Below are positions 17,665-27,910 of a stretch of DNA of 54,268 bases, in pieces; position 1 is the first letter of the stretch, and every line of letters begins with the position of its first letter. Source of the DNA: Thermoplasmatota archaeon (GTDB taxonomy: Archaea; Thermoplasmatota; Thermoplasmata; Thermoplasmatales; Thermoplasmataceae). The stretch spans positions 1-54,268 of the forward strand of contig JAMCPQ010000012.1 of the NCBI GenBank assembly GCA_023379825.1, given 5' to 3'. The translations under genes and the position numbers were made by a program. The notes beneath the pieces were generated by a model. That model was not told where the DNA came from. It worked only from the letters and a program-made list of their open reading frames with translations, and ran no database searches.

Positions 17665-19400
17665 TGATTTTTGTATATCTCAATTATTTCACGAGTTGAT
17701 GTGGCGTCTTCAGGTTTTTTATCGCTGCGGAATCTGCCAGTGAATCTTGGGAACCTGAGGGCAAGGCCTGCATTCTCCTTCAGAATTCCGTATGCACACC
17801 TGTGAATCGGGCTGAGTGTTATTTCTGCTGCGATTACCTCCATAACCACTGACGGATATATCCAGACATCAGGTTCCATTTCTGAAATTACCCTCACAGG
17901 TTTTTTCTTCTCTATCCTTTCGGAAAACATAGAGGGCATTGCTGCGAGTATATCATCAGTGAAACCCGTTCCCAGTTTGCATACACTCTCATAGGTGTCA
18001 TCTTCGCTGTTGTATACCCCCATGAGAAGTGCACCGTATTTCCCACTCCTTCTGCCATGTCCATAGAAGGCCCCGATCACAACAAGGTCAAGGGAGTCAT
18101 TGAACTCGGACTGATAATCACGCTTGAACTTTATCCAGAGCCACCCCCGTGCTCCTGCCCTGTAAACCGAATCCGGAGAAACTTTCTTTGCAACAAGGCC
18201 TTCACAGCCATCGCTTATGGCCTGCTCAAAGAATTCCGATGCCTCCTTTTCAGAAGAAGTGACAAGACGTTTTGCAAGCCTGAAACTTTCATTTTCACTG
18301 AAAATTCCTTCAAGGATCCGCCTTCGTTCACTGTATGGCAGACCATGTACCGGCCTTCCATCCAGGTACAGAATGTCAAAGAGAAACACTGCAAGAGGGA
18401 CATCCTTGCTGACCCTGTCGATCTCATGAATCCTGCCCCGCCTTAGAGAGGCCATCTGAAAAGGGAAAAGCTCTCCTGTCTCTGCATTGTATGGGACTGC
18501 CTCCCCATCCAGTATGCAGCTTTCGCATCTGAATGTCTTTTTAAATGCAGCGATTATGTCCGGAAAATTTCTGGTTGTTTCCTCGGAGCCCCGAGAAAAT
18601 ATTCTTATTTCACCTTTGTAGAGGTGAATCTGTGTTCTCATGCCGTCATATTTGTATTCAAAAGCGGCACTCCCGTCCATTTTCTCTATTATGTCTGAAA
18701 TTTCGGGGAGCCTTTCAGCAAGCATGACTTTGGCAGGGATCATAGGCGTTGGCCCCATTCTTACTACTGATTCAACATGTCCTTTCTGCAGAAGCGTTGC
18801 TATTTCACCCATATCAGGGTGGAAATTGAAAGCTTCCTCTATCTCTTCAGACCTGTCCTCAAAACCGAATGCTCTGACCAGACCGGATAGAATGGTCGCA
18901 TCAGAGACGCCAAGCCTCAATCTTCCTGATATGATCCGTATGATGTAGAGTGCCTCATCGGGATCACTGTTTATCAGGAGACCCATAATAGCCCTTATCC
19001 TGTTTTCGACGCTACCCTGACCGGAAATTTTGGAGATAGACAGCAGCTTTTCGTGCAGGCCGCTGACTGAAATGTCCTCATTGAAGAGTGAACCCTGCGA
19101 TTTTGAACCCATGAGGTTTTTAGACACTGCTCCAAGATCACCATATTTTGCATATTCTGACTGGATGTGCTCCATGTCTGTTCCAGAAATTCTGGAGAGT
19201 GCTGCCATTATTAGTTCGTCCGCAACCCCCAGTTCAATTCCAAGATAATCAGGACCAAGTTTTCCCTGTGTAATATAAACCAGTGCACGCAGATCTGTGC
19301 CGGCTCTGGAAAACATCTCCGAAAGAAGGTCCACAAGCTCCAGTCTCTTTCTTGTTTCCGACATCCTGTTGAATGTTTGAACAGCTTCCCTGAACAGCAC
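17649..19400 (-). CDS. lig: ATP-dependent DNA ligase
   Basis: A 583-residue replicative-type DNA ligase. An N-terminal helical DNA-binding domain (about 1-215) precedes the adenylation domain with the nucleotidyl-lysine motif KYDG, where K250 accepts AMP (EYKYDGMRTQIH). Further motifs include IFSRGSEETTRNFPD, ILDGEAV, EGLVAKK and WLWIKFKRDY, the usual order of covalent nucleotidyltransferase motifs. A C-terminal OB domain follows (IGAFYGHGRRSGKYGALLMG). It seals nicks in DNA using ATP. The length matches archaeal LigB-type enzymes. It is convergent with ssb, and its start at 19400 lies 41 bp behind the stop of the MFS gene on the same strand. Confidence 0.96.
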   Translation of the reverse strand: MLFREAVQTFNRMSETRKRLELVDLLSEMFSRAGTDLRALVYITQGKLGPDYLGIELGVADELIMAALSRISGTDMEHIQSEYAKYGDLGAVSKNLMGSKSQGSLFNEDISVSGLHEKLLSISKISGQGSVENRIRAIMGLLINSDPDEALYIIRIISGRLRLGVSDATILSGLVRAFGFEDRSEEIEEAFNFHPDMGEIATLLQKGHVESVVRMGPTPMIPAKVMLAERLPEISDIIEKMDGSAAFEYKYDGMRTQIHLYKGEIRIFSRGSEETTRNFPDIIAAFKKTFRCESCILDGEAVPYNAETGELFPFQMASLRRGRIHEIDRVSKDVPLAVFLFDILYLDGRPVHGLPYSERRRILEGIFSENESFRLAKRLVTSSEKEASEFFEQAISDGCEGLVAKKVSPDSVYRAGARGWLWIKFKRDYQSEFNDSLDLVVIGAFYGHGRRSGKYGALLMGVYNSEDDTYESVCKLGTGFTDDILAAMPSMFSERIEKKKPVRVISEMEPDVWIYPSVVMEVIAAEITLSPIHRCAYGILKENAGLALRFPRFTGRFRSDKKPEDATSTREIIEIYKNQKKKS

Positions 19401-19441
19401 CGGTGATCACACTCAGATTATATTCCTGCTAATAAATGAAT

Positions 19442-20665
19442 TCAATCCGGCTCGGAGATTGTGATCTCTGTTTCCCTAACCTCCACAAGGGCAGAACGGT
19501 CAAGAAAAATGAATGAGATGAAACCTGCTAAGCCAATGATTCCGATCAGGGACCATGAAATGCTGTAGCCCAGAACTCTGGCAAAAATTCCAAATATAGT
19601 TGGGCTGAACGCACCTATTATGTTCTGCACGAAATTGATAAATGAGAGGGAAAATGATATCATACCCGGGTCCCGGATATTTCTGGCGGAAAGGGTGTAA
19701 AGAATGGATAGCGCATTTACGGTGACCATTCCAAGTATTGCAACTTCAATAAGGATCTCCAGAAAACTCCTGGAGTATCCAAGTAATATCACCAGAACTG
19801 AAGCCATGATTATGACTGCAACAAACTGTGTTAACTGATGGTGATTTCTGGAGAAAATATACCCCCCTATTATGCCGCCAGCAAACCCGATCAATAGAAA
19901 CAGCATGTCAAGAATGCTTGAGCTCTGGGATGAGAAACCAAGCTGTGATTCCAGATAATAGACAAGAATCTGACCTACCACAGTTTCCGAAAGGATGCCG
20001 GAAATTGCCATGATTGGGAGTATCCAGATGTTCTTTTTCCTCAGTAATTTTCCTGCATTTCTTGTTGCTCCCCGGAAAGAGGATGATCTGATATGTATAT
20101 CTCTCAGCACTATAAAATTCTCAAGCGCAAGTGCCAGCATTATCAATCCAGCTATATCCAGCGGAGTCCGCCATCCAAGGGACAGGTCAAGAATGTTCCA
20201 CCCTATTATGCCTATTCCTGCCCCAATGTTGAATGAACCATTGAACAGACCCACATGAAATGGATAGTTCTCCTCCGGAACAATCTGATGGAGAAGGCCC
20301 AGAGCGGGGGAAAAGAAGAAGGCGGAGCCAAGTCCGGCAAAGAACCTCGCCGCAATGAGCTCCGGAAGGTTGTGGGACTGGGCAGTTCCTATAACTGACA
20401 AACCGAGTACCGTTATTCCAAAAATGGAGGTTTTCACATTTCCTATCCTGGACGCCAGAATACCTCCTGCCATCTGGAACAGGGCAAGGCCAATGTAGAA
20501 TGATGTGGTCATGACACCAAGAGAGACGATCCGCAGGTCAAAATTAGAAGCAATATAACTCAGACCAGGAGCAATGTTGAACCAGTTCATCCCGTACACA
20601 GCCCGGCTGAAATTTATGGATGCGGATCTGACTCTGTAGTTCAATCTCTCAGCAATAATATTCAA
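19442..20665 (-). CDS. MFS transporter
   Basis: A 407-residue, roughly 12-helix MFS carrier. The motif A-type loop is GGILASRIGNVKTSIFG after helix two, and a central charged loop is followed by the second six-helix repeat with GGIIGGYIFSRNHH. The helix with ARFFAGLGSAFFFSPALGL is typical for MFS helix four. The substrate is unknown. The gene starts with TTG at 20665, whose TTGA overlaps the truA stop codon by 4 nt, so it is translationally coupled to truA and shares its transcript. The C-terminus ends with a short acidic cytosolic tail. Confidence 0.83.
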   Translation of the reverse strand: MNIIAERLNYRVRSASINFSRAVYGMNWFNIAPGLSYIASNFDLRIVSLGVMTTSFYIGLALFQMAGGILASRIGNVKTSIFGITVLGLSVIGTAQSHNLPELIAARFFAGLGSAFFFSPALGLLHQIVPEENYPFHVGLFNGSFNIGAGIGIIGWNILDLSLGWRTPLDIAGLIMLALALENFIVLRDIHIRSSSFRGATRNAGKLLRKKNIWILPIMAISGILSETVVGQILVYYLESQLGFSSQSSSILDMLFLLIGFAGGIIGGYIFSRNHHQLTQFVAVIIMASVLVILLGYSRSFLEILIEVAILGMVTVNALSILYTLSARNIRDPGMISFSLSFINFVQNIIGAFSPTIFGIFARVLGYSISWSLIGIIGLAGFISFIFLDRSALVEVRETEITISEPD

Positions 20666-21441
20666 CTATATCTATCTGAGCTACCAAGATCTGATGTGAT
20701 CTGATTCAGGATCATTAATTTTGCCCAGGTTTCATTCCCTGCGCGGACATAGTGTCTTTTCTTTGATCCTGCTCTTACCCATCTGAAATGTAAGTCCGGA
20801 TAGCTCACATCTGTGAGAACAAGCGGATAAGGAGAAGCTGGTTTCCTTGACCATCCGGTTATCTGGAAAGGGTCCACTATTTTCCCACTTGATGCTGCTT
20901 CTGTACAGAAACCCACTATATTTCTGATCTGCATCCAGACAAAACTCCTTGCTGTAAAATCGATCCGGACACTTTTCCCTCCAGTTTCAGTTACATCGAT
21001 CCTTTCGATAGTACGTACTGGATTTCTGGAATCTACCCTGCAGAACATATGAAAGTCATGCATGCCCTGAAACATGGAGAGTTGAGATTTTAGGAGACCA
21101 ATATCGCCAACATTTCTGAGGAAATAGCTGTATGTTTTTCTCAGGCAGTGTCTGGGGTTCGCGTCCCCATCAACTTCGGCATAAGCTGTGATGAAAATTC
21201 CCTCACATTGGGAATTAAGTATACCTGCTATCTTTTCTGCTGGTTCTTCAGAAGAAATCTTCATTACGTTTCCTGTGGCGGATACGTTACGATCTGTTCT
21301 TGCAGCACAGGATATGTCTGAAGCAAGACCATGTTTGCGAATACACCCCATAATTGTATCTTCAACGCTGTGAACACCATTTCCCCTCTGAAAACCTGAA
21401 AAATTATAGCCTTCGTATCCAAATCTCAGGAAATAGTACAC
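20662..21441 (-). CDS. truA: tRNA pseudouridine synthase TruA
   Basis: A 259-residue TruA-family enzyme, close to the usual length, which makes pseudouridine at positions 38-40 of the tRNA anticodon arm. The N-terminus FLRFGYEGYNFSGFQRG and the catalytic motif AARTDRNVSATG are present, with nucleophile D50. The C-terminal half has DFHMFCR, FVWMQIRNIVGF and the substrate-cradle segments of the family. The promoter region is shared with the divergent GGR-like gene (34 bp between starts). The MFS gene overlaps its 3' end by 4 nt. Confidence 0.95.
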   Translation of the reverse strand: MYYFLRFGYEGYNFSGFQRGNGVHSVEDTIMGCIRKHGLASDISCAARTDRNVSATGNVMKISSEEPAEKIAGILNSQCEGIFITAYAEVDGDANPRHCLRKTYSYFLRNVGDIGLLKSQLSMFQGMHDFHMFCRVDSRNPVRTIERIDVTETGGKSVRIDFTARSFVWMQIRNIVGFCTEAASSGKIVDPFQITGWSRKPASPYPLVLTDVSYPDLHFRWVRAGSKKRHYVRAGNETWAKLMILNQITSDLGSSDRYS

Positions 21442-21475
21442 TTCCTGTCATGAGCAAGAATTTAAAATACATTTC

Positions 21476-22456
21476 ATGGATTGCTTGAGGTTGATTCGAA
21501 TAGCCGGACTGGGAGTTTCAGGTTCATACCTTATGAACAGACTTTCTCAGGAGGGTATTGAATGCGAAGGCTATGACCCAAAGCCGCCCGGTTTTGTGGT
21601 TCCCTGCGGATATGCCCTTAACTCAAGACTTTTCTTCAGGTTCTGTGAGATGGCCTCTCTGGATTCTGAAAAGTACATCCAGGTCATTGCTGACGACGTG
21701 GTATTCAGAAACAGTGCTGGGAAGGCGGTGCATTTTTCACCGGCCGGACTTGCAACAATAGACAAGAACAGTTTTCTCGCTGATCTTGTATCCGGACTGA
21801 AAGTAAAACACACCTTATTGACCGGAAAAGATGGGGATTTGATCATCGATGCCACAGGCATTAGCAGGTCAGTTCTTGGCCCTGTTGTGGATGATTTTAC
21901 CATGAGGACACTTGAATACGTATCCGACCCCACTGAGGAGAGTACATTCACTTTCAGTTTTTTCCCTTCCGGATCCGGCTATCACTGGATATTCCCTCTG
22001 AGTAGTTACAGCCATGTGGGTGCAGGATCAGACGACCTTGATACAGTAAGGGAGTCACTGGAAGGGACACCTCACAGCAGGATCCTCTCCAGAAACATAA
22101 GGCTGAAACCTCTATTTGATGACATAAGCTCAGGAAGAGCCATAGGGGTTGGAGAGGCGATCGGTACGGTTTCACCAATAACTGGAGAAGGTATAGTGCC
22201 AAGCCTTGAATGTGCGGAGATACTTTTTCAGATCCTTAAGGAAAAGGATGAACCTGAAGCAATTGTAAGAGAATATCGTGAACAGCTGAAGAGCAGCTAC
22301 TCCAGATACATCAGGCTGTTTGACCTTCTCATGAATGTGAGAACAGGGAAGCTCCTTAGTCTTAAGAACATCGGAGCTCTCTCACCTGCAAGGGAGGACC
22401 TGCGATATTTTGGCATAGAAGCAAGTCTCACGAAAATAATTGCCGCACTTCTCTGA
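21476..22456 (+). CDS. FAD-dependent reductase of the geranylgeranyl reductase family
   Basis: A 326-residue flavoprotein. It opens with IRIAGLGVSGSYLMNRL, a dinucleotide-binding motif (GxGxxG), then YDPKPPGFVVPCGYALN. Near residues 220-240 it has GEAIGTVSPITGEGIVPSLECAE, the FAD-phosphate motif of the GGR/DGGGPL reductase group that saturates isoprenoid chains of archaeal lipids. It is about 60-80 residues shorter than typical GGRs, mainly in the lipid-binding region, so its substrate may be different. The ATG at 21476 is used. A TATA-like ATTTAAAAT centred near 21463 would better fit a leaderless TTG start at 21491, which gives MIRIAGLG, the usual family N-terminus. Confidence 0.75.
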   Translation: MDCLRLIRIAGLGVSGSYLMNRLSQEGIECEGYDPKPPGFVVPCGYALNSRLFFRFCEMASLDSEKYIQVIADDVVFRNSAGKAVHFSPAGLATIDKNSFLADLVSGLKVKHTLLTGKDGDLIIDATGISRSVLGPVVDDFTMRTLEYVSDPTEESTFTFSFFPSGSGYHWIFPLSSYSHVGAGSDDLDTVRESLEGTPHSRILSRNIRLKPLFDDISSGRAIGVGEAIGTVSPITGEGIVPSLECAEILFQILKEKDEPEAIVREYREQLKSSYSRYIRLFDLLMNVRTGKLLSLKNIGALSPAREDLRYFGIEASLTKIIAALL

Positions 22457-22551
22457 ATTCCTTTCATTTGTGTTATCTGAATGGACAGTCCTCTGAGCTG
22501 GGAGAACCTTTCTGAAACACTATTCCTGAACATTGAATAAGGTGAATTCAC

Positions 22552-24525
22552 CTATAGAACTCCACCATCCACGGGAATCATTGCATCTGTTGTCGCACCG
22601 AAAATTTCCTCGTTGACCAGTGCAAGAAGCACATTGGCCACATGTTCAGGGAGAACCTCCCTTCTGAGCAGGTTTGTTGTCTTGTATGCCTCAACAGTCT
22701 GTCCCTTGGCTTTTGCCCTTGATTCAAGTACTCCGCCTTCCCAGATCAGGGAACCCCGGAATACCTTGTCCGGATTGATTATATTTGCCCTTATTCCATA
22801 TTTTCCGCCTTCTTTGGCAACATAATGGCACATCTGGGCAGCCATGGCTTTGGTTGACCCGTAGGAGAGCATCTCGGGCCCAGGGTGAAGAAGGTTCTTT
22901 GTGATATTGAACACAATGTTTCCTCCAAGACCTGATTCCTTCATAATAGTGAATGCCTCCCTGGTCACCAGGAAAGTTCCTCTGGCATTCACCCTGTAAT
23001 GCCGATCAAGCTCTTCCGCTGAAATGTCGGTCAGGGGAGCACTTTTGAGAATTCCCGCATTGTTGAACAAAATGTCTATTCCACCTGACATTCCGATGAC
23101 TGTTTGAAATGCCTTTCGAACATCCTCCTCTGATGATATGTCACAGCGGATACCGATGACCCTGGATCCTGTCTCCTTCTCAATCCTAGAGGCACTCTCC
23201 TCAACCTGTGGACTCAGGTCAAGAGCGAATACAAGTGAACCATTCACAGCCAGTGTTCTTGCCGCAACATAACCTATTCCATTTGCAGCACCGGTTACTA
23301 ATGAAATCTTCCCCTGCAGAGGTTTTGGAACGAATTTTTTCAGTTTTGCCTCCTCTAGAGGCCAGTATTCCATCTCGAAGGACGCTTCCCTCGATATGAA
23401 AGAGTGACCTCCGATAGTGGAGGAGGCCACGTTCACCCTGAAAGAGTGAAGGAACTGATCCATAATGATTCTGCATTCCTTCCATGTTGTGGCTGCAGTT
23501 ATGACACCAAAACCACGTATCACAATAATTGACGGATACGGATCATGCATGGGATATTTGCCTCCCACATACATTTCATATTCCTGAGTGTATTTTCTGA
23601 CATACTGGTCAATCAGAGAATCAATATCCCCTATGGATGGGACATACAGATAGTCATATTTTGTCCTTATAAGCATGTCAGGGGTTGCAGGACCGGCATT
23701 CCACAACATTTCCGCCTCCTTGGTTCTTGATATGATTGATGCTTCCTCGCCAGAGTCAATCAGAAGTACCTTCCTTGAAATTGAAGATAGTTTTCCTCTC
23801 AGACCCGGTACCGCAGACATTACAAGGTTCCTGTCAGCTACGGGCATTGTAGGGTTCATTCTGAGATCTCCGCACTTCTCTTTCAGAATTTTCCCAGCCT
23901 CATTTATCAATTCCATATGTTTCTCATAGCTTTCCAGGCCCGTCTCTCCGAATGTGAACAGTCCATGCTTCCGGAGTATTATCCCTCTGGTACCGGACGG
24001 GAGATTCTCCACCAGATCCATGAATGCCCTGGCAAGTTTGAATCCCGGCTGATGGTAAGGAACTATTACTGTGCCCGGAAACATTTCCATGAGCTGGGAA
24101 TCACTTAGATCCGTATTGGTAAGTGCCAGAATATTGTCTGCATGGGAATGCAAAACGAAACGGTTTGGAATAAATGCATGCATGAATGTCTCAACACTTG
24201 GGGAAGGCTGGGAAGGATCCAGCATGCTTTTTTTCAGGTAATCCGCCATCTCTATGTCGGTCATTTCCCTTATTTTCTTTGCAGCAAGCAGATCATCCTG
24301 CCTTAAAGCTGTGAATCCATTTTCATCAATTGTTGAAAGGTCTGAGCCGGAACCCTTGACTCTGAGAACCTTGACACTCTTGCCGGTATGATCGGTCTCC
24401 TCTGTCTTTACCGAAGTGTTTCCGCCGCCATGAAGGACAACATCAGGCTGCACGCCAATCTTCCTTGAGAATTCTACACATTCCTTAAGCAGTTCACCTG
24501 GTAACGGTCGACGGCCAGAGTTCAT
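22552..24525 (-). CDS. Class II aldolase / short-chain dehydrogenase fusion (rhamnulose-1-phosphate aldolase/alcohol dehydrogenase type)
   Basis: A 657-residue two-domain enzyme. Residues about 1-395 are a class II aldolase/adducin domain with metal-binding HSHAD (RFVLHSHADN). Residues about 400-657 are an SDR domain with cofactor motif TGAANGIGYVA, the NNAGIL strand end and the catalytic Tyr-Lys in SYGSTKAMA. Bacterial relatives (YuxG/RhaD type) split rhamnulose-1-phosphate to DHAP and lactaldehyde and oxidise the aldehyde in the same polypeptide. A similar role on a deoxysugar phosphate is likely, but the sugar is not proven. A minus-strand TATA-like ATTTATAAACA (about 24543-24553) near -23 suggests its own leaderless transcript, separate from leuS. 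Confidence 0.9.
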   Translation of the reverse strand: MNSGRRPLPGELLKECVEFSRKIGVQPDVVLHGGGNTSVKTEETDHTGKSVKVLRVKGSGSDLSTIDENGFTALRQDDLLAAKKIREMTDIEMADYLKKSMLDPSQPSPSVETFMHAFIPNRFVLHSHADNILALTNTDLSDSQLMEMFPGTVIVPYHQPGFKLARAFMDLVENLPSGTRGIILRKHGLFTFGETGLESYEKHMELINEAGKILKEKCGDLRMNPTMPVADRNLVMSAVPGLRGKLSSISRKVLLIDSGEEASIISRTKEAEMLWNAGPATPDMLIRTKYDYLYVPSIGDIDSLIDQYVRKYTQEYEMYVGGKYPMHDPYPSIIVIRGFGVITAATTWKECRIIMDQFLHSFRVNVASSTIGGHSFISREASFEMEYWPLEEAKLKKFVPKPLQGKISLVTGAANGIGYVAARTLAVNGSLVFALDLSPQVEESASRIEKETGSRVIGIRCDISSEEDVRKAFQTVIGMSGGIDILFNNAGILKSAPLTDISAEELDRHYRVNARGTFLVTREAFTIMKESGLGGNIVFNITKNLLHPGPEMLSYGSTKAMAAQMCHYVAKEGGKYGIRANIINPDKVFRGSLIWEGGVLESRAKAKGQTVEAYKTTNLLRREVLPEHVANVLLALVNEEIFGATTDAMIPVDGGVL

Positions 24526-24572
24526 AATTGGGGATATGTAGTGTTTATAAATAAATTAGGAGAATTTCGCAG

Positions 24573-27314
24573 TTATCTGATAAGTTCAATAGATGGTCTT
24601 CCAGGCCATGGAACTGCCCTCCTGGACCGGTTGACCTCGCTGAGTATCTCCACATTGCATGAAAAAAGCTTTTCAATGTAATCTTTCTCTGATCTAACAA
24701 GGTTCATTTCATCCTTTATCTCAAGAGAAATGTTCTTTCTGTTCTTCATAAAGTCAGGTATCAGGTATCTGTGATGGTCCGGAACCTTGGATGGTCCTTC
24801 ATTCATCAGTAATGAGGCTGTTTCAAATATGTCCTCTGGTGCCACATTGATTCTTATCACTGAAGGATTAATTCCAGTAGCCCTTGAGATCTCCCTTATG
24901 TCTGAGATCAGCTTCTCTATGTAATTCTCTCTGTGTATGGGTGATTGATCCATGCCGTCTCCCAGAGAAATGTAACGTTCTGTACTCACAAAACCATGGT
25001 TTCCCATCCTCTCCCAGAGTTCCTCGCATGTGTGTGGGATAACTGGAGACATGAGCACAAGCCAGTCCCTTATTACTGCACGGAGAGCAACCATCATATT
25101 CCCTCCCCTGGCCTCCACATGCTTGATATCGTTCAGAACCTCGTAGAATATGGATATATAAGCCCCTCTGATGTCATAACTGTTCATTTTTTTGATATAC
25201 TCGCTTGCATGATTGTAAAATGATACTACGAACCATCTTTCGACATTGCCCATATCAGTTACTCCGGGATCTTTGAAAGATTCCACAATGGAGACAAAGG
25301 AGTCATACTTTTTTCTCACGAGAGATATGTCTGCCTCGTTCCAGTCAAGCACTGAAGTCGTTTCAGAATTAATGGAAGAGAAAAGCCTGTAAAGATCTGA
25401 AGAGTAATTATTGGCAATTCTCAGAAGAGATATGGCATTACCTTTGCTCTTGGAAATCTTTGCACCTTCAGAGATCACGAGTCCAGATATGACTATGCCC
25501 TTTGGCCAGTCCTTTTCTCTGAACAGTGCTGCATGATTCATTATATAAAACGCAAGATGGTTGGTCATGTGAGGGCTTGTTGTCATGCGAACGTCCACTC
25601 CATACCAGTATTCCCTGGAAGTCCTCGCCTGATTTACAAGGTCAGTGACCTCATTGCTGTATGAGTTCTTCAGAGGTACTCCAGTGAATATGTGTTCAAG
25701 AATGTCTTCCGGGAGATTGCTGCCAAGTTTCGCGTATATTTCCCGCAGCTGCGTTGCACAGGTATAAACTATAGGATAGATAGTCGAATCTGAAAGTGAC
25801 TCTATGGTCCATCTTTCATCAAATGGGAGTTTAGTGCCGATTCCTCTCCTTCTTGCACATGGCCTTTCTCTAAGCCAGTCAATAATATCATGCATCCCCT
25901 CCCTGTAATGGGATGGTTCAAAGAGCATATTCTCAACCACTGCGTGAGATTTTTCCTTGAGCCACGGAACCGAGTAGTCTATGAACCACTGATCCTGAAG
26001 AACCGCTACAACTACCCTTGAACCGCCTCTTGTTTCAGCTTTCCTTGATGTTTCGTAGAGTATGAATGCTGAATCATCCAGCAGCCTTTTTTTTATATTC
26101 TCTCTGGCCTCCTGGACAGACATGCCAGAAAAGTCGGAATTGCCATCATCCATGATGCCAGAATAGAACTCCTCTCTGTAGAGCATAGCTGTGGCCTCCC
26201 TGATTTTATCAGAGTCAGAAAGGCTGCCTATAGATTTCTCGTTAACGAGACCTTCAACTGTCAGGCCTTTGCCCTCCGGGAAGGTGATTATCTTTACAGG
26301 CTCAATATTCACCCCGATATCCTTCAGAGCTACATAATCCCATACTGAATGGCCAGGCACAGAATATACAACACCTGTACCGTTGTCTGGGTCTACAAAA
26401 CCAGACGGAAAGACCGGAACTTTCTTCCCTGTTATGGGGACAGCAAATTCATGATAGAGGATTCTGTCCTTATCCACATTTCCCAGATCCTTTATATCAG
26501 GATTCTGGAGAATTAATTTCTGTACGGAGCTAGCAGATGTAACTAACCTCTCTCCCATATAATCTACCAGATGATACTCCTCTTCAGGATTTATCCAGAG
26601 ATTGGTTATTCCAAATATTGTCTCAGGCCTCAGTGAAGCGGCAACTATTCCAAAGTCTGGTCCCTGGAAAATTACTGCGGTAAATTCCTCTATGGAGACC
26701 TTATCTGTGTCCCCGTCCTTGATATCGTCCTCACCTACAGCATTCTGATCTTCTATACTGTATAGAATGGGGTATCTTCCCTGTTTTATCAGTCCAAGAT
26801 CATGAAGATGCCTGAACTGCCATTTGACAACCTCCTGATAAAATGGCTCTGCTGACGTGAATCTCCTGGACCAATCAATTGAGTAGCCCAGGCCTCGAAA
26901 ATCCTTAATTATCCTGTCAGAGAAATACTGAGCTATGTTCTCTGGCTCCCTGAACTGATCAAGATAATGATTTATTTCTCCCTCATTCTCGTATTCTTTT
27001 AGATATTCAGTATACTGCCTTATGGCCTCTCTATCACCACGTCTTAGCCTCTCAGAGTAAGCCAGTATTGGAGTGCCGCTCTGGTGAAACCCCATTGGAA
27101 ATAGAACATTGTATCCCATCAGCCTTCTGTATCTTGCAACAACGTCTGCCAGAGAATATGTCCTTCCATGTCCCACGTGAAGTGAACCATTGGAATATGG
27201 CCATGGAACGGTGATAAGGAATTTTTCCATTTCAGGGTTTATGGCAGGCTCAAAAATCCTCTCGCTTTCCCATCTTTCCTGCCATTTCTTTTCTATTTCA
27301 GGGCCCATGATCAC
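24573..27314 (-). CDS. leuS: Leucyl-tRNA synthetase (archaeal type)
   Basis: A 913-residue class I aminoacyl-tRNA synthetase that charges tRNA-Leu. The HIGH motif appears as HVGHG in [18 protein letters not shown], followed by [13 protein letters not shown], typical of archaeal/eukaryotic LeuRS. The CP1 editing domain (about 215-430) includes [14 protein letters not shown], the T-rich editing-site sequence. The KMSKS motif is KISKSKGN. The C-terminal anticodon-binding and tail domains are present, so the protein is full-length. The first codon is GTG 27314 with the GTGA overlapping the pdaD stop; ATG 27308 is two codons on. Coupling to pdaD, archease and the tetraether synthase suggests one housekeeping operon. 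Confidence 0.96.
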   Translation of the reverse strand: MIMGPEIEKKWQERWESERIFEPAINPEMEKFLITVPWPYSNGSLHVGHGRTYSLADVVARYRRLMGYNVLFPMGFHQSGTPILAYSERLRRGDREAIRQYTEYLKEYENEGEINHYLDQFREPENIAQYFSDRIIKDFRGLGYSIDWSRRFTSAEPFYQEVVKWQFRHLHDLGLIKQGRYPILYSIEDQNAVGEDDIKDGDTDKVSIEEFTAVIFQGPDFGIVAASLRPETIFGITNLWINPEEEYHLVDYMGERLVTSASSVQKLILQNPDIKDLGNVDKDRILYHEFAVPITGKKVPVFPSGFVDPDNGTGVVYSVPGHSVWDYVALKDIGVNIEPVKIITFPEGKGLTVEGLVNEKSIGSLSDSDKIREATAMLYREEFYSGIMDDGNSDFSGMSVQEARENIKKRLLDDSAFILYETSRKAETRGGSRVVVAVLQDQWFIDYSVPWLKEKSHAVVENMLFEPSHYREGMHDIIDWLRERPCARRRGIGTKLPFDERWTIESLSDSTIYPIVYTCATQLREIYAKLGSNLPEDILEHIFTGVPLKNSYSNEVTDLVNQARTSREYWYGVDVRMTTSPHMTNHLAFYIMNHAALFREKDWPKGIVISGLVISEGAKISKSKGNAISLLRIANNYSSDLYRLFSSINSETTSVLDWNEADISLVRKKYDSFVSIVESFKDPGVTDMGNVERWFVVSFYNHASEYIKKMNSYDIRGAYISIFYEVLNDIKHVEARGGNMMVALRAVIRDWLVLMSPVIPHTCEELWERMGNHGFVSTERYISLGDGMDQSPIHRENYIEKLISDIREISRATGINPSVIRINVAPEDIFETASLLMNEGPSKVPDHHRYLIPDFMKNRKNISLEIKDEMNLVRSEKDYIEKLFSCNVEILSEVNRSRRAVPWPGRPSIELIR

Positions 27315-27874
27315 TCATCCATTATCAGGACAGCAGCGGATATTACTGTTGTCCATTCACCTGGCTTCATTACAACAGCTGTGGAGCATATATTCTTTGT
27401 AGTCAGTATGCGATCCTGGAGAACATATTCCTCCTTATTTTTGTCCCATACAAGCCTGTCGGCCATACCCATAGTACTGGCAAGCATTTCTGCTGCCAGC
27501 TTCTCTGCGAAGAACCCGGCAACCTTCTCGGTCTCCCCGTAACTATGATGTTCACTCAGGTATCCCCATTTGCTTCTGTCAGAAGGAAGGGCGTAGCCTA
27601 TGGCCGCAGACATCATTCTGTTCAGCTCGTTTGAGGAATTCCTCGCAAGTACTGTGAAGATTATCTGACCCGGGTGTAATAGCTTCAGGCCCTCAGAAGG
27701 TGTCACGACCTCTGCATAAGGAGGAAATATTGAACTTATACTCACCAGATTGAACGGTGCTATACCTCCATCTCTCAGAGCCTCTTCAAAAGACTGAAGC
27801 TGGCTTTCACCTCTGCCTACACCTCTAGTAAAGAATATCTTGTTGGGAACAAATGAAGTCATTTCACACTTCAT
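27311..27874 (-). CDS. pdaD: Pyruvoyl-dependent arginine decarboxylase
   Basis: A 187-residue proenzyme converting arginine to agmatine, the first step of archaeal polyamine synthesis and, in many archaea, of agmatidine formation on tRNA-Ile2. The self-cleavage site is visible: [11 protein letters not shown], with cleavage expected between S47 and S48 to give a beta chain and an alpha chain with an N-terminal pyruvoyl group. Later conserved parts include [19 protein letters not shown] and [12 protein letters not shown]. Length matches the family. It overlaps leuS by 4 nt and follows the archease gene after 36 bp on the same strand. Confidence 0.94.
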   Translation of the reverse strand: MKCEMTSFVPNKIFFTRGVGRGESQLQSFEEALRDGGIAPFNLVSISSIFPPYAEVVTPSEGLKLLHPGQIIFTVLARNSSNELNRMMSAAIGYALPSDRSKWGYLSEHHSYGETEKVAGFFAEKLAAEMLASTMGMADRLVWDKNKEEYVLQDRILTTKNICSTAVVMKPGEWTTVISAAVLIMDE

Positions 27875-27910
27875 TGTTAGGGAATTAATTATGTTTTTCC
27901 AACCTGGGGC

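Noticed and set aside
22540-22553. Palindrome AGGTGAATTCACCT at the end of the aldolase/SDR gene
   Set aside because: Perfect but short, with no loop for a hairpin. It may be chance around an EcoRI site.
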